A stretch of 64,000 nucleotides of DNA. It comes from Chitinophaga dinghuensis (GTDB taxonomy: Bacteria; Bacteroidota; Bacteroidia; Chitinophagales; Chitinophagaceae). Location: the NCBI RefSeq assembly GCF_003259435.1, contig NZ_QLMA01000004.1, positions 1 through 64,000 of the forward strand, read 5' to 3'. The notes under the pieces were generated by a model, which ran no database searches, had not been told where the DNA came from, and worked only from the letters and a program-made list of their open reading frames with translations. This document shows, piece by piece, positions 35,681 through 44,034 of this stretch. Numbering within the stretch: position 1 is the stretch's first letter; every line of letters begins with the position of its first letter. Position numbers and translations under genes: made by a program.

Positions 35681-36034
35681 TTAAGCCGGTTTAGAATTGT
35701 TTAATATACTTTCTGCCTCTTTTTTAAGCACCGGAAGATGATTAACTACAATATCCCACAGAATTCTATAGTTAATACCATCATAGTCATGTACGATGAT
35801 ATTCCTGGTCGCTTTAATTCTTTGTGCTTCAGTTATGGGAAGTGTTGAATCCAATTTTAAGGCTTTAGTAACTGCTTCTCCAATAACCTGAAGTTCTCTT
35901 TCAACAGCACTAGTCAATAATCTGGATGAAACAAAAGCGTCAAAATCTGTTTCGAATTTGGTGAACTCATGTATGGCATTGATTGAATCAATGATATCAT
36001 ACATGAATTTTGCTACAGATTTATTATCCTTCAT
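35681..36034 (-). CDS. HepT-like toxin (HEPN ribonuclease domain)
   Basis: A 117-residue all-helical HEPN protein. It carries the RNase motif R-x4-H-x-Y as RNIIVHDY near residue 86, the catalytic and modification site of HepT toxins. Family knowledge: HepT cleaves RNA and is neutralised when MntA adds AMP groups to its tyrosine. Its start codon overlaps the end of the mntA-like gene by 11 bp, the normal arrangement for these pairs. The pair interrupts an operon between miaB and the sigma-54 activator. All key residues are present, so it looks functional. Confidence 0.88.
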   Translation of the reverse strand: MKDNKSVAKFMYDIIDSINAIHEFTKFETDFDAFVSSRLLTSAVERELQVIGEAVTKALKLDSTLPITEAQRIKATRNIIVHDYDGINYRILWDIVVNHLPVLKKEAESILNNSKPA

Positions 36035-36335
36035 ACACGAGGATTTTGTCCTTATTTATTGCATCAATAAAATATGGGTTTCTGAGGTAGTCTTTGGCAA
36101 TCAGATCTATTTTTTTTTGCAGGATTTTCTCCAGTGATGATTTGAAATCGAAGAAATTCTCTGCATATTGATCTGTTGGGATTTCTTTTTCCTTAAAGGA
36201 GTACAGAAGGTCAATATCACTGTTGGAGCGCATATTGTCTCTGGCCGCTGATCCAATGAGGAAGAGGTCTCTTACATGATGGCTGTCACAGGTATTCCTG
36301 ATGGCTGCCAGGTGTGCAATAATGATATTATTCAT
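36024..36335 (-). CDS. MntA-like minimal nucleotidyltransferase (antitoxin)
   Basis: A 103-residue polymerase-beta-like nucleotidyltransferase. The motif GS-x10-D-x-D is complete (IGSAARDNMRSNSDIDLLYSF, around residues 27-47) and a third acidic residue is likely at KIDLIAKD. MntA uses ATP to add AMP to the HepT toxin and so silences it. It overlaps hepT by 11 bp. It starts 18 bp behind miaB, so it may be co-transcribed with miaB; no separate promoter is evident to me. Confidence 0.88.
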   Translation of the reverse strand: MNNIIIAHLAAIRNTCDSHHVRDLFLIGSAARDNMRSNSDIDLLYSFKEKEIPTDQYAENFFDFKSSLEKILQKKIDLIAKDYLRNPYFIDAINKDKILVYEG

Positions 36336-36353
36336 ATACTCAAGTTAAGGGAA

Positions 36354-37766
36354 TTACTTTACCGCTACTCCTCTCAATGTTCCGGAGGTACAGCTTTCCA
36401 CTTTCACCATAACATAATCTCCTTTCTGATAGTTTTCTTTAGGGAATACTATCACTTTATTTTGATCGTTTCTGCCGAACAGTTCATCTGCAGAGCGTTT
36501 GGAGGTACCTTCCACCAGTACTTTAAAGGTGCGGCCCACTTCCCGCTGCATACCTGCCAGGGAATTCTGGCGGTGCAGTTCTACTACTTCGGCTAATCTT
36601 CTTTTCTTCACATCTTCTGGAATATCATCCTGGTAACGACGTGCTGCCAGGGTTCCCGGACGTTCGGAATAAAAGTACATATATGCCAGGTCATAGCGAA
36701 CAAATCGCATCATGTCCATAGTATCCTGATGATCTTCTTCTGTTTCTGTACAGAAACCGGTAATGATATCTGTTGAAAGACCGCAATCAGGCAGTATTTC
36801 ACGGATACGCTCTACCTTTTTCATATACCACTCACGGGTATACGTACGGTTCATCAACTGAAGAATACGGGTGCTGCCACTTTGTACTGGGAGGTGTATA
36901 TAGTTACAGATATTTTCGTACTTCGCCATTACGTGGAGTACCTCGTCTGTAATGTCTTTCGGATGAGAGGTGCTGAAACGTACGCGCAGTAAAGGATGGA
37001 GTAAGGCTACTTTTTCCAGTAACTGAGCGAATGTAACGGTTTCATCACCGGAATCGCTGGTCCAGTAGTAGGAGTCCACGTTTTGACCGAGCAGGGTTAC
37101 TTCGCGGTAGCCATTATCAAACAGCTCCTGCGCTTCCCGTACAATGGAATAAGCGTCTCTGCTTCTCTCACGGCCACGGGTAAACGGAACTACGCAGAAG
37201 GTACACATATTATTGCACCCCCGCATAATAGATACGAAACTGGTCACACCGTTGTTATCGAGTCTTACCGGACTGATATCTCCATATGTTTCTTCTCTGC
37301 TCAATAATACGTTTACTGATTTCTGGCCTCCATTGGCTTCTGCAATGAGAGCAGGTAAACTGCGATAAGCATCCGGACCTACCACCAGGTCAACCAGTTT
37401 TTCTTCGTCCAGCAGTTTGCCTTTCAGTCGTTCTGCCATGCAGCCCAGGATACCCACTAACAGCCCGGGATTCGCTTTCTTGGCGCTCTTGAACTCCGTG
37501 AGTCTTTTGCGAACGGTTTGTTCCGCTTTTTCACGGATGGAACACGTATTTACAAGGATAAGGCTGGCTTCTTCCAAATTGCGGGTAGCGCCAAATCCTT
37601 CGTCATTTAAGATGGATGCCACGATCTCACTATCGTTGAAGTTCATCGCGCAGCCGTAACTTTCTATATAAAATTTCTTGCTATATGTATTGGAATGGTT
37701 GGCAGCAGGTGAGAAGGCTTCCCCCTGTCTACTTTCATCATGCACTTTGGTGTTCTGATCCAGCAT
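36354..37766 (-). CDS. miaB: tRNA-2-methylthio-N6-dimethylallyladenosine synthase
   Basis: A 470-residue radical-SAM methylthiotransferase that adds the 2-methylthio group to i6A37 of tRNAs reading UNN codons. It has three parts. The N-terminal UPF0004 domain holds one cluster ([29 protein letters not shown]). The radical-SAM core has C-x3-C-x2-C ([13 protein letters not shown]). A C-terminal TRAM domain is also present ([12 protein letters not shown] ... [21 protein letters not shown]). I start at ATG 37766 ([11 protein letters not shown]); the frame reaches a TTG at 37778. It is first in a long minus-strand operon with a good promoter. Confidence 0.96.
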   Translation of the reverse strand: MLDQNTKVHDESRQGEAFSPAANHSNTYSKKFYIESYGCAMNFNDSEIVASILNDEGFGATRNLEEASLILVNTCSIREKAEQTVRKRLTEFKSAKKANPGLLVGILGCMAERLKGKLLDEEKLVDLVVGPDAYRSLPALIAEANGGQKSVNVLLSREETYGDISPVRLDNNGVTSFVSIMRGCNNMCTFCVVPFTRGRERSRDAYSIVREAQELFDNGYREVTLLGQNVDSYYWTSDSGDETVTFAQLLEKVALLHPLLRVRFSTSHPKDITDEVLHVMAKYENICNYIHLPVQSGSTRILQLMNRTYTREWYMKKVERIREILPDCGLSTDIITGFCTETEEDHQDTMDMMRFVRYDLAYMYFYSERPGTLAARRYQDDIPEDVKKRRLAEVVELHRQNSLAGMQREVGRTFKVLVEGTSKRSADELFGRNDQNKVIVFPKENYQKGDYVMVKVESCTSGTLRGVAVK

Positions 37767-37789
37767 TTCCTTTCTCAAATTTAGGATGG

Positions 37790-37797
37790 CAAAAATA
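37790..37797 (-). promoter_or_regulatory. Promoter -7 element of miaB (TATTTTTG)
   Basis: A perfect TAnnTTTG on the minus strand. The expected start of the mRNA is near 37783, a leader of about 17 nt to the ATG at 37766. It probably drives miaB through secG. Confidence 0.6.
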
Positions 37798-37825
37798 AGG
37801 AATAAAAGTTAAAAATGCCATTATG

Positions 37826-37884
37826 TCATTTTGAGCAACGAGCTTAAAATGAAAACCCCTTCCGATAGGCGGAAGGGGTTAAAA
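37826..37884 (-). terminator. Tandem hairpins behind the 166-residue unknown gene
   Basis: Reading on the minus strand, AACCCCTTCCG pairs with CGGAAGGGGTT (37854-37880), followed by TTTTCATTTT. A second hairpin follows: TCATTTTGAGC with GCTTAAAATGA (37826-37852, one wobble pair). The first looks like the terminator; the second may back it up. Both lie ahead of the miaB promoter. Confidence 0.75.
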
Positions 37885-37907
37885 ATTAGTTGGTATGGCA
37901 TTGAAAG

Positions 37908-38408
37908 TTATGCCTTTACGCCCAGTTTAGCGGCCAGCCAGCTTTCTTTCAGCGGAATGAGCCATTTAGTATCCAGGTCGGCTTTATTCAGGACCGTATT
38001 ATTCAGATACAGGGTATTTTCGTCGATATAGCCTTTTTCCAGGGCGTAAGGGACCTGGGCCAAAGGCAGCAGCTGTACCTTATCTTTTACGATAAAGCCC
38101 AGTAGGAGTCGATCGAAAAGGTTGACCTCGTATTGTTTTTCCAGACTTTTGATGATCCTTACGGAGCTATCGGTACTGCAACCGCTCACTACCGTTTCGG
38201 TTTCATCTGCAATCAGAATAATTACATGGTTCATCACTACGCCGCCCCATCCTTTAACGGGGTCGCCGTGTGCATTCCATTGCGCCGTAAACTGGTGCAG
38301 TTGTTCGTTGATCTCCAGTACTTCCTGTTCGTTGAATGGTCGATTGCTCTGATATATCCAAACCCTGGAAGAAGGAGAAAATCCCTCAGGGAAATTAATC
38401 TTGTCCAT
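37908..38408 (-). CDS. Conserved Bacteroidota protein of unknown function
   Basis: A 166-residue soluble protein with no signal peptide. It begins INFPEGFSPSSRVWIYQSNRPFNEQE and has VVMNHVIILIADETETVVSGCSTDSSVRIIKSLEKQY in the centre. Similar proteins are often labelled ABC transporter ATPase, but I see no Walker A, signature or Walker B motif, so I reject that name. The conserved GCSTDSS segment could be a functional site. It lies 24 bp behind the iron-sulfur subunit gene (38433) but has its own perfect -7 element 4 bp ahead of its start. It ends in a terminator before miaB. Confidence 0.7.
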   Translation of the reverse strand: MDKINFPEGFSPSSRVWIYQSNRPFNEQEVLEINEQLHQFTAQWNAHGDPVKGWGGVVMNHVIILIADETETVVSGCSTDSSVRIIKSLEKQYEVNLFDRLLLGFIVKDKVQLLPLAQVPYALEKGYIDENTLYLNNTVLNKADLDTKWLIPLKESWLAAKLGVKA

Positions 38409-38412
38409 ACTG

Positions 38413-38420
38413 CAAAATTA
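38413..38420 (-). promoter_or_regulatory. -7 element (TAATTTTG) directly ahead of the 166-residue gene
   Basis: A perfect TAnnTTTG on the minus strand, separated by only four bases (CAGT) from the ATG at 38408. The transcript would be leaderless or nearly so. Confidence 0.55.
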
Positions 38421-38432
38421 GGTAATTCGTGA

Positions 38433-39212
38433 TTATTTCATGCTGTCGGCGATGATTTCGGCCAGGTCCAGTACCTGTACGGAATCTTCTTTGCCGGCTT
38501 CTTTTACGCCATCGGTGAGCATGGTCATACAGAAAGGGCAGTTGGAGGCCACCACAGCGGCGCCAGTTTCCACCGCCTCGCGGCCACGCTCAAAATTCAC
38601 GCGGTCGGCGCCTTTTTCCTCTTCCTTGAACATCTGTGCACCACCGGCGCCACAGCAAAGACCTTTACTGCGACAGCGTTTCATCTCTATTAACTCGGCA
38701 TCCAGGATTTCCAGGACTTTACGGGGCGCTTCATAAATATTATTCGCCCTGCCCAGATAGCAGGAATCATGATAAGTGATTTTCTTACCCTTGAAGCTGC
38801 CGCCTTCTTTCAGGCGGATCTTGCCCTGGTCTATCAGTTGCTGCAAGTAAGTGGTATGATGAATCACTTCATAAGTACCGCCCAGTGCAGGGTATTCATT
38901 TTTTATGGTATTGAAGCAATGGGGACAGGTGGTTACTATCTTTTTTACTTCATACATATTCAATACCTGGATATTGCTTTGCGCCATCATCTGGAAGATG
39001 AATTCATTCCCAGCGCGGCGGGCCGGATCGCCGGTGCAGCTTTCTTCTCTTCCCAGCACGGCAAATTTTACTCCTACCTTATCCAGTATAGTGGCAAATG
39101 CTTTGGTAATCTTCTGGGTACGCTGATCAAAGCTGCTTGCACATCCCACCCAGAATAATACTTCCGGAGTTTCGCCATTCGCGGCATATTCTGCCATTGT
39201 CTTTATATGCAT
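38433..39212 (-). CDS. Iron-sulfur (CCG-domain) oxidoreductase subunit, HdrB/GlpC-like
   Basis: A 259-residue cytoplasmic protein with two cysteine-rich CCG domains. The first has WVGCASSFDQRTQK ... ESCTGDPARRAG ... TTCPHCFNTIKNEYP. The second has YHDSCYLGRANNIYEAPRK ... KGLCCGAGGAQMF ... NCPFCMTML. Such domains bind non-cubane clusters or heme-like partners in heterodisulfide reductase, GlpC and lactate/glycolate oxidases. It is paired with the membrane 4Fe-4S protein 16 bp upstream; together they probably carry electrons between a dehydrogenase and the quinone pool. The electron donor is not encoded here. Confidence 0.88.
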   Translation of the reverse strand: MHIKTMAEYAANGETPEVLFWVGCASSFDQRTQKITKAFATILDKVGVKFAVLGREESCTGDPARRAGNEFIFQMMAQSNIQVLNMYEVKKIVTTCPHCFNTIKNEYPALGGTYEVIHHTTYLQQLIDQGKIRLKEGGSFKGKKITYHDSCYLGRANNIYEAPRKVLEILDAELIEMKRCRSKGLCCGAGGAQMFKEEEKGADRVNFERGREAVETGAAVVASNCPFCMTMLTDGVKEAGKEDSVQVLDLAEIIADSMK

Positions 39213-39228
39213 CCTGATATTTTTAAAA

Positions 39229-40551
39229 TTAACTATTCATTTCCTGGATCCATTGCTCACGGTCGTCCGGACCGAATTTCCATGGCGCCATATTATTTTC
39301 AATATTGCTGAACATGCCCGTCCATTCTGTCGGTGCGCTGGATTCTTCCATCACCAGGTAGCGGCGGAGTTGCAGGATAATATCGAGAGGACTGATACTC
39401 ACCGGACATTCTTCCACGCAAGCGTTACAGGTGGTGCAGGCGCGCAGTTCTTCCTCTGTGATGTAAGTACGCAGCAGCGTTTTACCATCCTCCTGGAAAC
39501 TGCCGTTAGCCTTGATATTCAGCCCTACTTCCGTTACGCGGTCGCGGGTATCCATCATGATTTTACGGGGAGACAACAGTTTTCCGGTCTGGTTGGCCGG
39601 ACAAGCAGCAGAGCAGCGTCCGCACTCGGTACAGCTATACGCATCCAATAAGTTTTTCCAGGTAAGATCCTGTACGTCCTTCGCTCCAAATTTTGGAATC
39701 ACGTCGGAAGCGGGAGCATCAGCGGCCAGTTCCGGCTGCAACATCAGTTTAACCTCATGCTGGATCGCAGGCATGTTTTCCATTTCTCCCTTTGGCTCCA
39801 GGCTGGCATAATAGGCATTGGGAAATGCCAGCATAATATGCAGGTGCTTGGAATAGGGGAGATAGTTGAGGAAAGCCAGTACGCCGAGGATATGCAACCA
39901 CCAACAACCGCGTTCAATACCGATTACAGTGCCATCAGACATGCCATTGAACAGGGAAACGAAATTACTGCTGATCCAGAAGGAGCCAGTAGCCACATAA
40001 TGTTCTGCGCCGCGGGCCTGGAGGTTCTGATCCGCCGCATTCATAGTGAGAAACAGGCACATTAATACGATTTCGGTAATAAGGATATAATTGGCGTCGG
40101 AACGTGGCCATCCGTCCAGATCATGACTGGCGAATCGTTTCAGTTTGATGATATTCCTGCGGATGAGGAAAATGGCGCAACCCAGGATTACCAGCACCGC
40201 CAGTATTTCGAAAAGTCCTATCAGTACAGGGTAAAGACTCCCCAATACGGATACGAATAAACGATGCTGCCCCAGAATACCATCCAGGATGATCTCCAGG
40301 ATTTCCAGGTTAATGATGACAAAGCCGGCATACACGAAGAAGTGCAATACCGCCACCAAGGGGTTACGGAACATTTTCTTCTGGCCGAAAGCCAGTAACA
40401 GCACGTTTTTCCAGCGTTGATCCGGATGATCCGAAAGATCCGTATCCCGCCCCAGCAGGATGTTCTTCCTGATCTGGCGCACCTGTAGGGAGAACAGGTA
40501 AACGGCTATCCCAAAGGCAATTACAAATAACAACTCTTGTACAATTCGCAT
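39229..40551 (-). CDS. Membrane-bound 4Fe-4S dicluster protein, HdrC/NarI-like fusion
   Basis: A 440-residue protein with about five to six membrane segments in the first ~245 residues (e.g. ELLFVIAFGIAVYLFSL, PVLIGLFEILAVLVILGCAIFLI, YILITEIVLMCLFLTM). A soluble domain follows with two cubane-cluster motifs: CTECGRCSAACPANQTG and CTTCNACVEECPVSISPLD. The membrane part resembles NarI-type cytochrome b subunits, with histidines in the helices (RLFVSVLGSLYP; WLHILGVLAFLNYLPYSKHLH). It is the first gene of the pair with the CCG protein. The likely role is quinone-linked electron transfer. Confidence 0.88.
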   Translation of the reverse strand: MRIVQELLFVIAFGIAVYLFSLQVRQIRKNILLGRDTDLSDHPDQRWKNVLLLAFGQKKMFRNPLVAVLHFFVYAGFVIINLEILEIILDGILGQHRLFVSVLGSLYPVLIGLFEILAVLVILGCAIFLIRRNIIKLKRFASHDLDGWPRSDANYILITEIVLMCLFLTMNAADQNLQARGAEHYVATGSFWISSNFVSLFNGMSDGTVIGIERGCWWLHILGVLAFLNYLPYSKHLHIMLAFPNAYYASLEPKGEMENMPAIQHEVKLMLQPELAADAPASDVIPKFGAKDVQDLTWKNLLDAYSCTECGRCSAACPANQTGKLLSPRKIMMDTRDRVTEVGLNIKANGSFQEDGKTLLRTYITEEELRACTTCNACVEECPVSISPLDIILQLRRYLVMEESSAPTEWTGMFSNIENNMAPWKFGPDDREQWIQEMNS

Positions 40552-40617
40552 TATTTCAGATTTGACTCCCTAATTTATGTTTTTTTTCGTTCGTAGAACG
40601 CAGATGGGTATTTTCAC

Positions 40618-40625
40618 TATTTTTG
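40618..40625 (+). promoter_or_regulatory. -7 element (TATTTTTG) directly ahead of the phosphoribosyltransferase gene
   Basis: A perfect TAnnTTTG with only four bases (ATGC) before the ATG at 40630. It suggests a leaderless or near-leaderless mRNA. The -33 box is not obvious. Confidence 0.55.
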
Positions 40626-40629
40626 ATGC

Positions 40630-41124
40630 ATGGAAAAGAATGTAATTCTTACACAGGATATCATACAAAAGAAACTGGAGCGCATCGCTTACGAAATATA
40701 TGAACACAACAGCGATGGCGAAGAAATCATCCTGGCTGGTATCTGGGAACGTGGGCTGAATGTGGCCCGTAAAATTGCAGATATACTGCAGCAGATTTCT
40801 CCGTTGAAACCCCGTATTATTGAATTACGCCTGGATAAACAGAATCCGGCAGCGGTAACTGTTTCTGAAGAGGTTGACTTTAACGGCAAGGTGGTAGTGG
40901 TGGTAGACGATGTCGCCAATTCCGGACGTACCATGTTGTATGCGCTCAAGCCTTTACTGTCTTATCTTCCGTTGAAAATTCAGACTGCTGTGCTGGTGGA
41001 CAGAAGACATAAATCTTTTCCGCTGTCAGTGGATTTTGTAGGATTTTCACTGGCGACCACCCTTCAGGAAAATGTAGTGGTGGAAACTGCAGGCAATGAA
41101 ATCGTGTCTGCCTACTTACAATAA
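40630..41124 (+). CDS. Phosphoribosyltransferase-family protein, PyrR-like
   Basis: A 164-residue type I phosphoribosyltransferase fold. The PRPP-binding loop is VVVVVDDVANSGRTM (about residues 87-101), and AVLVDRRHKSFPLSVDFVGFSL matches the PyrR/Hpt-like C-terminal part. PyrR is a uracil phosphoribosyltransferase and pyrimidine regulator; homologs without that context are simply called phosphoribosyltransferase. No pyrimidine gene is adjacent, so the substrate is open. It diverges from the iron-sulfur gene pair and ends in a terminator. Confidence 0.85.
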   Translation: MEKNVILTQDIIQKKLERIAYEIYEHNSDGEEIILAGIWERGLNVARKIADILQQISPLKPRIIELRLDKQNPAAVTVSEEVDFNGKVVVVVDDVANSGRTMLYALKPLLSYLPLKIQTAVLVDRRHKSFPLSVDFVGFSLATTLQENVVVETAGNEIVSAYLQ

Positions 41125-41148
41125 TTTTCAAGAAATTACTTCCAATAG

Positions 41149-41178
41149 ATCCGGTTGCGAACAGTGACCGGATTTTTT
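41149..41178 (+). terminator. Terminator behind the phosphoribosyltransferase gene
   Basis: ATCCGGT (41149-41155) pairs with ACCGGAT (41167-41173), followed by TTTTTATT. It lies 12 bp from the convergent stop codon at 41190. Confidence 0.75.
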
Positions 41179-41189
41179 ATTGTACCCAG

Positions 41190-42128
41190 CTAGAAATAGA
41201 TGGGATGCAGGAAAAGTCGGCCTTTACTATCGATCTCCAATGTGGGGGCGGGGAATTTCAGCATGTTCAATAGTTGGAACATCACTTTTACTCCTTTTCG
41301 TTTCGTACGGATACGGGTGAAATCTACATCCGGGGAAAGATAGAACTGACGAATGCGGCCCATATGCGTATAGTCGTAACGTTTACCGTTATCGTCGTCC
41401 CACCAGTTGACCGTACCGCCAAACATATTATCGGCGCCATAACCTACAGAGATGTTCAGCCATCGCGGAAGGTTGCTGTTGGGGGCGAAGGAGCGGAGGT
41501 TGACAGATAACCAGTAGGTTTGAGCATTATAATCTTTCAGGATTCGCTCCAGGAAACGGGTTCCAAACAGCTGATTGGTTTTGTCTTTCAATACCGGATC
41601 ATCATATCTGCCGGGGTGTGCGCTGAATTTAATCTGGATACGTTGTTCATTCCAGGCCAGTTCCTGACTGATCAGCATGGCCGATCCAATCGCATTAGCG
41701 CCCATATCGCCCCAGGAGAAGCCCCATTCGCTGGAATAGCCATCCAGCACTTCTATAACTGATTGGTAGGCAAGGCCGCTTAATCCGCCGATCCATATTT
41801 GTTTTTTTCGGGGAAGTCCGGACCAACGCCACATTTCCCGGCTATACTTTCCAATAAAATACGCACTGAAGATATGGCCCATTTTATCCATCTGGTTCCA
41901 TTCATTCATATCATTGAAGAAGTGGAAATTGCTTCTTGGATAGTCTTTATACCAGGCGGCATTGAGAGCGATCAGACTGGTACCATACATGGCTGCGGTA
42001 GCGCCGCTGAGAATGGCTACCCTTCTGGGGATGGTCGTATCAGGAATGGTAGTAAAGGGAATTTTTTCCTGAGCGTAGCTGTATTGCAGTACGATGAGAA
42101 TAGGTAATATACACAGGATTTTCTTCAT
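41190..42128 (-). CDS. DUF2279-like exported/outer-envelope protein
   Basis: A 312-residue protein with a signal peptide (MKKILCILPILIVLQYSYAQ). The conserved part is IALNAAWYKDYPRSNFHFFNDMNEWNQMDKMGHIFSAYF ... WIGGLSGLAYQSVIEVLDGYSSEWGFSWGDMGANAIG. It contains DKxGH and GD-xNxxG motifs typical of YfiM/DUF2279 lipoprotein-like families. The second half looks like a small beta-barrel (WLSVNLRSFAPNSNLPRWLNISVGYG). The role is unknown. It is monocistronic; a terminator of the upstream phospho-sugar mutase gene lies between the two. Confidence 0.75.
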   Translation of the reverse strand: MKKILCILPILIVLQYSYAQEKIPFTTIPDTTIPRRVAILSGATAAMYGTSLIALNAAWYKDYPRSNFHFFNDMNEWNQMDKMGHIFSAYFIGKYSREMWRWSGLPRKKQIWIGGLSGLAYQSVIEVLDGYSSEWGFSWGDMGANAIGSAMLISQELAWNEQRIQIKFSAHPGRYDDPVLKDKTNQLFGTRFLERILKDYNAQTYWLSVNLRSFAPNSNLPRWLNISVGYGADNMFGGTVNWWDDDNGKRYDYTHMGRIRQFYLSPDVDFTRIRTKRKGVKVMFQLLNMLKFPAPTLEIDSKGRLFLHPIYF

Positions 42129-42135
42129 ACTGCAA

Positions 42136-42167
42136 TGAAAAACCGCAGCCCGTGAGGGGCTGCGGTG
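42136..42167 (-). terminator. Terminator behind the phospho-sugar mutase gene
   Basis: ACCGCAGCCC pairs with GGGCTGCGGT (42142-42166, short loop). On the minus strand it continues into TTTTTC. It stands only 8 bp ahead of the start of the next minus-strand gene (42128). Confidence 0.78.
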
Positions 42168-42182
42168 GAAAAGGTTATTCGG

Positions 42183-43913
42183 TTATTTCAGTTGCATGTC
42201 TGAAATGATGCCGTTTATTTTTGCTTCCAGTTCAGCGGTTACTTTATCGTAATCGTCCACACTTTGCAGGGTGGTGTTTACGCTGAAATAGAATTTAATT
42301 TTAGGTTCTGTACCGGAAGGGCGGGCAGAAATTTTACTGCCATCGGCCAGTACGAACTGCAATACGTTGGATTTAGGCAGGTCTATCGGTTTGATTTCGC
42401 CTGTTTTGATATCCTTGATTTGTTGCAGTTGATAATCATACAGCATTACTACTGGAGAACCGTTGATGGCAGCAGGAGGATTTTCTCTGTAGCCGCGCAT
42501 CATTTCCGCGATTTCTTCTGCGCCTCTCATTCCTTTCTTGGTAATGGAGATCAGTGATTCCAGATAGTAACCGTATTTAATATAAATGCTGATCAGTTGC
42601 TCGAAGAGGGTTTTACCCTTGCTGCGTGCAACAGCCGCCATTTCACAGATCATTGCTACCGCAGACACGGCATCTTTATCCCGTATTCTGTCGCCGATCA
42701 TAGTACCATAAGATTCTTCACCGCCACAGATGAATTTTTCTGCAGGTTCTTTGCGGCGGATCAGGTCTGCGATCCATTTGAAGCCGGTGAGTACATTATA
42801 GCAGGTTACATTATTCTGTGCAGCGAATACATCGATCAGGTCGGAGGTTACCACTGTTTTGCAGACGAAATCTCCTGGCTGGGCGAGGCCTTTTTCTTTA
42901 CGGCCTTCGATGATATAGTTGAACAGCAGGGCTGCGGTCTGGTTACCATTCACCAGAATCCATTTGCCATGGAGGTCTTTAACGGCAATGCCTACACGGT
43001 CAGCGTCGGGGTCTGTACCGAGGAGGATATCCGCGTCCAGTTCCTGGGCTTTCTTCAGGCCAAGGCTCATTGCCTCTGCCTCTTCCGGGTTAGGATATAC
43101 CACAGTAGGGAAGTTGCCGTCAGGAGTGGCTTGCTCTTCCACGATGTTTACATTGGTAAAGCCATAGCGTTTAAGAATTTCAGGCACCATGGTGATACCG
43201 GTACCGTGAATAGGCGTATAGACGATTTTCAGATCATGCTGTTGTTTGCAGATCTCCGGGTTGATACTCAGGGTCTGGAGTTCCTGCAGGTATGCTTCAT
43301 CCACGTCTTTGCCGATAATGGTAATATTGGCTTCGCCACCAGTCCATTTCACTTCATCCGGAGAAGTGATTTTCTCTACTTCACGGATTACATTTTTATC
43401 ATGAGGAGGCACCAGTTGAGCGCCATCGTTCCAGTATGCTTTATAACCGTTGTACTCCCTTGGGTTATGAGACGCAGTACATACCACACCGCCCTGGCAT
43501 TGCAGGTGACGGATAGTGAAAGACAGCTCCGGGGTAGGGCGGAGGCTTTCAAACAGGTATACTTTGATGCCATTGGCAGCGAAAACGTTGGCAGCTGTTT
43601 CCGCAAAGAAACGGGAATTGTTACGGCTATCGTGTGCCAGGGCTACTTTAATCTCTCCTTCAAAGCTCTGCTTCAGGTAGTTGGCAAACCCTTGGGTAGC
43701 CATTCCAACAGTATATTTATTCATTCGGTTGGTACCTACGCCCATTACGCCACGGAGGCCACCAGTACCGAATTCCAGGTTACGGTAAAACGCTTCAGTG
43801 AGTTCATCAGGGTGCTCAGCCTCCATTTTCTTAATGGCAGCAACGGTTTCCGCATCGTAGTTACCGTTGAGCCATTGGGCTACTTTGTTTTGAATATTAA
43901 TATCCATGGTCAT
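42183..43913 (-). CDS. Phospho-sugar mutase (phosphoglucomutase/phosphomannomutase family)
   Basis: A 576-residue alpha-D-phosphohexomutase that moves phosphate between C1 and C6 of a hexose. The catalytic phosphoserine is in TASHNPREYNGYK (about residue 145), the metal loop is GTDPDADRVG, the sugar loop GGEESYG, and the phosphate-binding C-terminal site RPSGTEPKIKFYFS. Length and the GGLRGVMGVGTNRMN segment match the long PgcA-type group found in Firmicutes and Bacteroidota. I start at ATG 43913 (MTMDINIQNK); the frame continues upstream to 43988 but through unlikely sequence. It is monocistronic and diverges from pcm. Confidence 0.93.
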   Translation of the reverse strand: MTMDINIQNKVAQWLNGNYDAETVAAIKKMEAEHPDELTEAFYRNLEFGTGGLRGVMGVGTNRMNKYTVGMATQGFANYLKQSFEGEIKVALAHDSRNNSRFFAETAANVFAANGIKVYLFESLRPTPELSFTIRHLQCQGGVVCTASHNPREYNGYKAYWNDGAQLVPPHDKNVIREVEKITSPDEVKWTGGEANITIIGKDVDEAYLQELQTLSINPEICKQQHDLKIVYTPIHGTGITMVPEILKRYGFTNVNIVEEQATPDGNFPTVVYPNPEEAEAMSLGLKKAQELDADILLGTDPDADRVGIAVKDLHGKWILVNGNQTAALLFNYIIEGRKEKGLAQPGDFVCKTVVTSDLIDVFAAQNNVTCYNVLTGFKWIADLIRRKEPAEKFICGGEESYGTMIGDRIRDKDAVSAVAMICEMAAVARSKGKTLFEQLISIYIKYGYYLESLISITKKGMRGAEEIAEMMRGYRENPPAAINGSPVVMLYDYQLQQIKDIKTGEIKPIDLPKSNVLQFVLADGSKISARPSGTEPKIKFYFSVNTTLQSVDDYDKVTAELEAKINGIISDMQLK

Positions 43914-44021
43914 CAGTTTTTTTATGGACCAGGAGGTCCAAATGGAGTGTAAAGTAAAAATAAAAAAACCAATGTGTGAAATTTCCAATTCGGGATTTCA
44001 TTGAAAATCCCAGGTATTGGT

Positions 44022-44029
44022 TAATTTTG
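44022..44029 (+). promoter_or_regulatory. pcm promoter: -7 TAATTTTG with -33 TTG
   Basis: A perfect TAnnTTTG. A TTG at 44001-44003 sits 18 bp upstream, matching the -33 spacing. The ATG at 44035 follows after five bases (TGATT), so the mRNA should begin at or next to the start codon. Confidence 0.7.
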
Positions 44030-44034
44030 TGATT

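Noticed and set aside
37908..38408. ABC transporter ATPase name for the 166-residue protein
   Set aside because: No Walker A, ABC signature or Walker B motif can be seen.
42597..43952. A 451-codon open frame on the plus strand opposite the phospho-sugar mutase
   Set aside because: It mirrors a gene with clear catalytic motifs; the opposite-strand translation is rich in F, H, Y and C and shows no domain.
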